From Paulownia fortunei (taxonomy: Eukaryota > Streptophyta > Magnoliopsida > Lamiales > Paulowniaceae): 64,000 nt of DNA. Under the pieces are notes generated by a model that was not told the origin of the DNA, did not search any database, and worked only from the letters and a program-made list of their open reading frames with translations. Of the stretch, positions 56,626 through 64,000 are shown piece by piece. The DNA is taken from the NCBI GenBank assembly GCA_019321725.1, contig CM033118.1, positions 11,000,071-11,064,070 on the forward strand, read 5' to 3'. Position 1 is the first letter of the stretch; each line of letters opens with the position of its first letter. Position numbers and translations under genes: made by a program.

Positions 56626-58787
56626 ACCCCAGGACTATGTCGATCTATTTATGGCCATGTGATTTTTTATATTATTGAGAGCTGTATCTGGTACATAGTA
56701 GGTGGACCAAAGGCCCAGTGATGGAAAATGATTTTGAATAAACTATTTTTGATGCCTGAGTTTGCATTTTTATCATGATCTCATAGAAATGCACTGCATA
56801 TGTGTTAGTTTATCCCTTCATCATGCATGATTTTCACTTACTGAGCATTAGCTTACGTAGTTCATGCATTGTAAGTGAGTTTGGTGATACTTGAATCTAT
56901 GGACTTACTGGGCAAGCAGCTGGAGTTCTTACCGGTTTTGAGGATCGGTGTACATGGATGATGACCTGTTGGGCTGGTTGTTAGCTTATTTGATTTTGGA
57001 GTCTACTGTATTAAATTTTGGGACTTGTACTATGTGCTACTTTTAAAACTTTTATGTACATGAGTATGTAAATATTATGGTTGTTGTGGGTTCTCTACAG
57101 GTATATATATTAGTCTGTGAGTGGGAAAATAGTTTATTATTTATTAATATGTTACAGGGAAAAAAAAATTTATGCATGCTCACAGGTCCTATCATGTCAA
57201 ATTATACTATATATATAATTATGTAGTAATGGGGGTGTTACAATCGGAAAGCTCTATAGACTCACACATATAATGTATGCTCAAAAAGAGAATATCTCAT
57301 TAAATTAGAGACTGGCATAGGGACGCTAGTGCATATGTGTGGGTGCTTATTAGGGAACAAGCACACCGAACGACCCATGAGAATTCTCAATTAGAAATAG
57401 TGTTTGTCGAATGTGAACTTCATAGTTATGATAGTGCATTAACTAGTCCTCAGACTTGAGGCACCATGGTGACTTTGTGCAAAGACATCATGCACTTTGA
57501 CATATTTTTACGTGACAATCATAAGGGGTTTACGTTGGGTGTATGATCTTCATGTATGGAGGTCAGTGAGTGGCTAACAAAGGATCCGTTACCTATCTAG
57601 TTGAATAGGTGAATATGCTGTGTTTTCAAAGTCCTTGATCCTGAAAACCTTGGCTAAGGTAGAACGAATACTAAACGTGGGGATTTTTAGTGATTTATTA
57701 AAGGATCAGCATGACTTGAAATGGGATCATAGTTATTAAGTCTAAATAGGGTTTTGACTAGTAATCCATGCCCTAGACTTAATCGGGAGATTAGTTGATG
57801 GAAGAACCAGACTTGCACGATACTCATAAAAAAAATAGGTTCATTTGCTAATTAACCTAAGAATAGATAGTCAAGATACACTATTAGGTACTTTCCTCAT
57901 TCCAAGATAAAATATTATTTATTTACTAAGTTGCACGAGTTGCAAGCACATTACAAATTTAGTTGCAAACATGATGGGTCACACACAAATCGTGATAATC
58001 CACTTCTAATCTAATGTGATCTAAAGAGTTGGATTATGATAATTAATGATGATTAATTAACTTGATCTAGAGTTAATCTAAGGGGTTAAATTAATTCATC
58101 CAAATAAATAATATAATTATTTATTTGGACCTAACAAGAATTAGTGGCTCATGGGAGTAAGTTAATTAATTGATTGTATTAATTAATTAGCTAAATTTAA
58201 ATTAATTTGAGGAGTTTAATTAAATTTTACTAAGTAAAATAAAAGGATTATTTTAATCGGGCCTAAATTGATTGGGTGGCCTTTTATGGAATTAATTAAT
58301 TAATTAATTTAATAAATTAATTATATTAGGCTTTATTAATTGATGGAGATCAATTAATTGGAATTTAATAAATAATTAGAAGCCAAGCCCATGCGATTAA
58401 AGGCCCATTAGGATTCTTAATTACAAGAATTAAAGAGTCCTAATAAAAAGATAGAAAAGTCTTTATCTTGGAGAGAAAGAAAGATCAAATGAGAAACTAC
58501 ACTTGGAGTTCTTGGTGAATCATTTGGGGATATCCAATGAAGGAGCTCATGTCGAGGTTGAGGAATTTGAATTCCTTCATACACTTTATCATTCGGAGTG
58601 CTTGAAAGGTATAATCTCATGAAACTAAATCATTTAATATTTTTAAGCAAATAATTAGAAACATAAATCGAAAATTGCATATAATTCAGGATTAGTTATT
58701 ATACATATGATATATATTTTATTTCAATTGTTGTAAAATTTTAAATTTCTATTATGTATACTATCTTGTATTTTTGTAAACCTAACA

Positions 58788-60597
58788 ATTACGCATGTGC
58801 AGCAATCATGGAATATGCCTCTATAGTTTTAATCTTAAATAAGTTCCGAGTAGAGGATTTATCGAGATGGGACATCAATAAGCATATCAAGACTTGCGCA
58901 CACGATACATGCTCCCAATGAGGAAGTCTAGCTCCATAGACAATAATGTTAAAATGCTAGTGCATTTATGTGAGTGCTTATTAGAGAATATGTTCACCTA
59001 ACGGGCCTACTTGTGGCACTATAGTAACCTTGTGCATGATGTATTGCACTTTGATGTATTTCCCCATTGAATGACAATCATAAGTGAAATATGAATTTTA
59101 ATGAGTGGCCAATAAAGGATATATCACATGTTTGAAAGATAGGTGAGTCTTCTATGTTTTCATAATTCTTGACTCTAGAGATCTTGGCCAAGGAAGAATA
59201 AATATTAGATGAAGGTTTCCTATTGATTCATTAAGGAGTTATTAAGTTAAATAGGGTTTCGATTGATAACTCATGCCCTAAACATAATCGAGAGATTAAG
59301 AAACAGAAAGACTGTATATCCATAGTACTCGTAATTAAAATAGGTTCTCTGCTATTCCTTAAGACTAGATAATCATGATGTTTTGCTAGGTGCTTCCCAT
59401 GACTTGTGAGGTTTTGGAATTAATAAGTTAGTTTCATGATAATTAATAAAGAATTAATTAATTATAATAAATATTTATTCACTTGAGTTGCAAGAGCTGC
59501 AAGCTCACTACTAACTTAGTTGTCAACCTAAGGGGTCACATACAAATCGAGAAAGTATACTTTTAATCTAGAAGGTAATCCAAGAAGCTGGATTAAATTA
59601 ATTAATAAAGATTAATTAATTGGAGCCAAAATTAATTTAAAGAGTTAAATTAATTTATTAAATTAAGTAACAAGATATTTAATTTAGACCTCAAAAGATT
59701 AGGGGCTGATGTGAAGTGAATTAATTAATTGATTGGACATTATCTAAGATAGGCATAAATTAATTTCAAGAGTTAAGTTAATTTATCCAATTAAATATAA
59801 TGCTTATTTAATTGGGCCCAATTCAATTAGGAGCCCTAATGGAACTAATTAAAATTGATTGGATCAATTCATTAAATTGAGCTTGTTTAATTGATGGAGA
59901 TCAATTAAATGGACTTGTTTAAAATAATTAAAGTCCAAACCTAAGTTAATTGGCTAATAGGAGAGGCCCAATAGGAGTCTTGATGACCACGTTAAAAACT
60001 CTTAGTCTTGGATAAGAAAGACACAAGATAGATATGGAAAATGCGTAAGTTTCCTAATATGATTAGGACAAAACAAAGGAGTATAAGTACACTGTTATAG
60101 GGGCTGAAAAATGGCTTGTGAAGCAAAAATTCAGCCCCTAGCTATAAGAAAAGCCTCCTCCTTCTCCATATAAGCTTGTATCTTCTATTTCATCAAAAGG
60201 TTCCACCTTTTGATTTTCAACTTAATTCTTTTATTACAAATTGATATAAGAATTAAAGTTTGCACTCCCAAATTCTTGTTTAGAAACTGAGTTTGAATTT
60301 TCTAGCAATATTTGAAGATTCATTGATTTGCTCGAGGTGTGGATACTCATAGAAAGACTGTGCTTGGAGTCTTAGCATATCTATTACGAAGCTAAGGCTA
60401 ATAATTTAAATCATTTCACACCCTAGAATGCTTATTCAGGTATAATCGTGAAACTCTACTTTTAGTTTTAATGCGGGTACTTAGAAATGTAAATTGAATA
60501 ATTGTATCAATTTCTCAGATTACATGATTCATTTCGTGTGCATGTTTAAATTCTTAAATTTTTATTGCGTACCATCCCAGGACATACGAGCTCAATA
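58788..60597 (+). mobile_element. Family A 5' LTR of the right-edge copia element, left ~190 bp missing
   Basis: Begins mid-family at TACGCATGTGCAGC (normally well inside the LTR) and ends CATACGAGCTCAATA. AATTAATT tracts at 59430-59900 and a GTGTGGATACTCATAG block match the family. A PBS and copia leader and gag follow, so this is the 5' LTR of the element that leaves the window. Confidence 0.85.
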
Positions 60598-60598
60598 G

Positions 60599-60610
60599 TG
60601 GTATCAGATC
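60599..60610 (+). other. Primer binding site (tRNA-iMet type) of the right-edge copia element
   Basis: TGGTATCAGATC, one or two bases off the initiator-Met complement TGGTATCAGAGC, two bases past the LTR end. Confidence 0.85.
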
Positions 60611-62591
60611 TTAAGTTTATGTTTTCTAATTTCTTATGATTAAATTGTGTTTTAGTTTGGGAATTTAATTTTAAATTTTTTTGTGTAATTTTAAATTGTT
60701 AAAATTGTATGATACAAAGTTAATAAAGAATTTGATCGTTGCCTGTCGCTACAACTCATAAATAGTTGGACACACTACACTATGTGGCTTACCTACCATG
60801 CTAGGGATGATACCACCCAGGCTATGCGAGGGCATGTGCATGTCATGCCTATGTGTGCCGCATTCCCAGACGAAAGCCCGCCCATGGATGGCCCAAGATT
60901 GGCCAGCTTGGGCATTCATCTAAGCACATCACCAGGCTTGGGCATTCGTCTAAGACGTGTTGGCGTCTCAGGTAACGACGTCCTAACGTGTTGGGCAACA
61001 ACGTGCTGGTGTGTCGGGCAAGTGTTGCCTGACCCTAGAGTATCACCCATCAAGTGAAGAGAACTAAAGTTGGCACTATGTGTAGGCTTAGGCTACACAT
61101 GGAGCCGATGGGTGTGTAAGATAGCAAACCAGCATAACCCGTTATGCATGCAAGTAGGTGTTCGATAGCCTACTGTACATAAACTTGGGGTAGTAGATCC
61201 ACTGTTACCCATCATTGTTACATGTGTAAAAATTTAATTTCTTGATTTTCTAGATTAATTGTTAATTCTCAAAATTGTAAAAAACTATTTTTTCTTGAAA
61301 AATCATGAATTTATTACAAAACTTGAAAACTGACAATAAAGATTGGTAAATATACATACTTTGAATTTATTTTGTGAAATCATTAAATTAAGCATGTTGT
61401 GGATGTTGGATGATCATGGAGCCTTGAGCAACGTGATTGGATATTTTATGTGTGGTTTATGTTTTTATGGGTTTAAATTAAAATGAGGCCTGTGAGTCTC
61501 TGCTTTATCTATTTTTATCTATGAAGTAAAAATGTTCTCTCCTAAGTATCTCCCCTTGAAAGAAAATCCAAAGCTTTTTTGTAGGATACCAATTGTAGTG
61601 AGAGTAGATGATAAGTGGATGGATTTCATTTTTTTTATAATTTGGCGGCCATTACAAGAAGAATGAGCAAGATGGAGAAATGAGGAATTACGGCCTTTAA
61701 ATCTATGGGATGCATTTATATAATAGATATGATTTATTTTCATTTTAATCGTTACACTTGGACAAACCTGGATCGACTTTGACGCAAGTGGATCGCATAG
61801 GATATGGCCCATAATCATATTCCATTTATTTATGTATGTATGGAGATACATGTATGGTTTATTTAATTATTTTCTTATGATTATGCTTGCAATCACAAGG
61901 ATACTGCAATACTAAATAAACTAACATAGAAACTAATTAGATGAGGTATTTGATTATAAAAATTGAACCTCACATGAAATTAAATTCAAGTTAAGGAATT
62001 TTTGAGGTAAATTCCATATCAAGCAAATATGAGCCATATTGGGTTGGACCCCATCGTACATGCCTTTCATCACAAGTAGATGACATAAAGATTCTACTGC
62101 ATTTAGTGCATTAGCCATGAATCGTGGAATGCTTATATGATGGAAAGTTGTGATCACTACTAAGCATATAGATGTCCATGGTGTGGACTCACCTTTATCA
62201 TCGGCCATGAGTCATGGAACATTTATATGCTCTATCTACGTGGATGTTTGATAGGTCTTTCTTGACACTTGTACCATATGAGCTCATAATATTAGGGCAT
62301 ATGGGAAGAGATGAGATAAAACAGGTTAAGGGTTGCATAGGGATATGATTGTTAATATGGTAACCATATTTTAATATTTTTTTATGGGCTTATAAAATTA
62401 GGGCACGCAAATTATTACTTGGACCTCAAGCCTGCTGGAAAATTAAATTTTTTGAATTGCCACCTACAGGGTTATGGAATTCGAATAGAATAGTGGGAGA
62501 CCTTTGTAGTTAGAATCGTATTATAGATGAATATATTTTCAAATTTATGCTAATTTTTTACCTCGCATGATTTTGTAGATTATTTTACAAA
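60611..62591 (+). other. Long copia leader with GC-rich island, no supported gene
   Basis: Nearly 2 kb between PBS and gag. 60720-61210 is markedly GC-richer than its surroundings and holds a 91-codon ORF (60782-61057) and an imperfect direct repeat of GGCTTGGGCATTCATCTAAG. The rest is AT-rich. ORFs at 61519-61851 and 61954-62208 show no domain. The stretch near 62200-62310 is shared in reverse with the minus copia leader near 42850-42970. Confidence 0.55.
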
Positions 62592-63300
62592 ATGGCTAAA
62601 AATCCACTTGCAACTATGTCCTCAATGTGATGCCATGCAGGCACCGTTGGTGGACGCCATTGAGGAAGAGCTTGCAAAACATCACAAGCGAGTTAAGAAT
62701 GATCTACGAGCCTGATGCTACTGTTAGCATCAATGTCTAATAAGTTGCAGAGGTAACACAAGAATCTGGTAGATGTTGTAGAGATGCACCTTCACCTATA
62801 AGAGTTGTATAGCACACTATGCAGACCAGATAATAAGTTTTGAAAGAGCTTTTTTACACCCGCATTGCTGGGGGCTCTTAAGTCCATGAACATGGCTAAA
62901 GATGATAGGCCTTACAGAATGGATCGAGTTATTGGGAGTCGCTATAGATAACAAACTCTACTTTGATCTCATCCTACAATCTCTACCAAACTCTTTTGAC
63001 ACCTATGTGGTGAACTTCAACATGCACAAGATGGAGAGTAGCCTTGTTGAGCTAATCAACATGTTGAATATAGTTTAATCCACTGTGAAAAAGAAGAAGC
63101 CTATCAAGCTCATAGGCTTTCCATCCCAATCTAAGATTAAGAAGTCATGAAAAGGAAATAAAAAGGGTTCTTTGAAGGGCAATAGCATGAAGGCCTCCAT
63201 TGAAGTGCCACCACTGTGGCAAGTCGGGGCATTAGAAGAGAAACTGCAAGGAGTACCTTACAAGTCTCCATAATGGTTCCGGTATGTATTTTATTGAAGT
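62592..63300 (+). pseudogene. Copia gag with CCHC zinc knuckle, decayed
   Basis: Opens MAKNPLATM at 62592. Codons in shifting frames then read LVDAIEEELAKHHKRVKND, YRMDRVIGS, ILQSLPNSFDTYVVNF-like and NMHKMESSLVELINMLNIV, the usual copia Gag (UBN2/DUF4219-type) C-terminal pattern. The zinc knuckle CHHCGKSGH-stop-KRNC lies at 63206-63247, where a Trp TGG codon has become TAG. It would package element RNA. Confidence 0.82.
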
Positions 63301-64000
63301 TAACTTGTCGATTGACTATGCATCTTACGTATTAGAATTGTTGTGGCTCTCATCTTCGTAATAACTTACTGGTGATAACAAGAAGCAGAAGGCTAAGTAG
63401 GGGAGAGACGACTTTGAGGCTAGGGAATAGAGCAATAGTTGTTGTATAAGCTATAGGGATAGTCCAATTAGCATTTGGCGGTGGAGTTAGGACATATTTA
63501 AATAATTACTATTACATACATAAATTAATCAAGAGCATTATCTCTATTCTAGTTTTGGATCTAAAAGATTTTTTGTTTTCATAAAAATGGAAGTTGTTCC
63601 ATACATTGAGGTTCTTCTTTAATTATTGTTGGTAGTTTGGAAAATGAATTATACACCATCACACCCTAAAAATCCATCTTACATATTAAAAAAAAAAACG
63701 TAAATTAGACGTTCATAGATCTACATACTTGTGGCATGCGTGATTAGGTCATTTTTCAAATAAGAAAATTCACAAGATGGCACAACTGCTTGACATTTCA
63801 GATGAGCAAGAATTGCCAATATGTGAATTTTGCCTTAAAGGAAAAATGACCAAATCACCATTTGTTGGACAAGTGGATTGTGCTGCAAATCCTTTGGATT
63901 TGATCCATAGATGTATCTAGGCCACTAAGCATTAGTGCCCAAGCAAACTACCACTATTTCATTACCTTTACCGACTATCATTCGAGGTATGGGTATGTGT
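63300..64000 (+). pseudogene. Copia protease/GAG-pre-integrase region, cut by window edge
   Basis: After gag come GMYFIEVNLSIDYASYVLE-like codons of the protease region, then at about 63722-63880 TYLWHA, GHFSNKKIHKMAQLLDISDE and EFCLKGKMTKSPFVGQVDCA, the GAG-pre-integrase motif that precedes the copia integrase. PLDLIHRCI and a YFIT-like block follow to the edge. The catalytic protease DTG is not clear. Stops (63400, 63450, 63919) show decay. Confidence 0.82.

Larger units (their letters stand above)
52716..57242 (+). mobile_element. Solo LTR, chromovirus family D, containing a solo B LTR
   Basis: Starts TGTAATACCCAAGTCTCACA, ends AATGGGGGTGTTACA, with perfect ATCGG duplications (52711-52715, 57243-57247). 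Without the nested B LTR it is about 2.96 kb, longer than the other D LTRs, in part because of a GC-rich block at 56440-56660. The ORF 53803-53991 has no domain. Confidence 0.92.
52463..58787 (+). mobile_element. Family A LTR (~1.8 kb) interrupted by a solo D LTR
   Basis: Left part TACTAGATTATTGCCCTAGC to GGGACATCGG (52715); right part AAAGCTCTATAGACTC (from 57248) to GTAAACCTAACA (58787). The interior follows the A family (GGGCATGGTTGTTCATATGA, AATTAATT tracts at 58040-58390). It ends without a PBS and runs straight into the next A LTR. Confidence 0.85.

Noticed and set aside
60782..61057. 91-codon ORF in the copia leader, a possible host gene
   Set aside because: It sits between PBS and gag in a GC-rich island and has no recognised domain; kept as a finding, not as a gene.
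1..64000. CRISPR arrays, defence islands, operons, tRNA or rRNA genes
   Set aside because: Nothing of the kind is visible; the sequence is plant nuclear DNA dominated by transposons.

Overview
This is nuclear DNA of a flowering plant, most likely a eudicot. It is AT-rich, contains degenerate Ty3/gypsy, Ty1/copia and CACTA elements, and has one intact host gene whose TCP domain, ECE-like motif and R domain place it in the plant CYC/TB1 transcription-factor class. I see no bacterial-type gene organisation, no CRISPR array and no rRNA or tRNA gene.

Layout. 1-961 (-) is the N-terminal 320 codons of a CYC/TB1-class TCP gene, most like BRC1/TCP18, running off the left edge; its upstream side carries a possible TATA box and a GC/GT/GA compound microsatellite. 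1.4-5.3 kb is AT-rich non-coding DNA with one less AT-rich island (3.23-4.56 kb). 5.3-13.2 kb is a decayed CACTA (En/Spm-type) transposon: subterminal repeats, a Transposase_24-type gene (-), and a TNP2 transposase whose C-terminal half is on (-) while its N-terminal half lies inverted on (+). A 2.1-kb solo LTR sits inside the TNP2 gene.

13.2-60.6 kb is a multi-level nest of LTR retrotransposons that can be resolved by target-site duplications (TSDs). I name four LTR families. A is Ty1/copia, ~1.8-2.1 kb, TGTTAG...CCCAA(C/T)A, iMet-type PBS. B is an Athila/Tat-like Ty3/gypsy, ~1.6 kb, TGATAAGTGC...TGTAGCA, Asp-type PBS. D is a chromovirus, ~2.7-3.0 kb, TGTGACACCC...GTTACA. T is a Del/Tekay-like chromovirus, ~2.3 kb, TGTAATGCCC...GTTACA. 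Element T(-) (15028-23924, TSD TATTT) lies in a B LTR. The deepest stack is an A LTR (25204-47276) holding a copia element (26489-46138, TSD GATGG), whose 3' LTR holds a D element, whose LTR holds element T(+) (28617-36005, TSD TGCAA). Further right, a copia RT/RNase H fragment is split by a solo D LTR (49106-51827, TSD CCCAT), and an A LTR holds a solo D LTR (52716-57242, TSD ATCGG), which holds a solo B LTR (54456-56015, TSD TACTA).

60.6-64 kb is the 5' part of a copia element on (+): PBS, a long leader with a GC-rich island, a gag remnant with a zinc knuckle, and a GAG-pre-integrase domain running to the right edge.

Every transposon reading frame seen is broken by stops, frameshifts, deletions or inversion, so I see no autonomous element. 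I found no convincing new biological system. The best leads are structural: the reconstructable insertion order, the inverted TNP2 half, a gag stop codon shared by two independently inserted chromoviruses, microhomology-flanked LTR deletions, and the repeat nest beside a branching/flower-type TCP gene.
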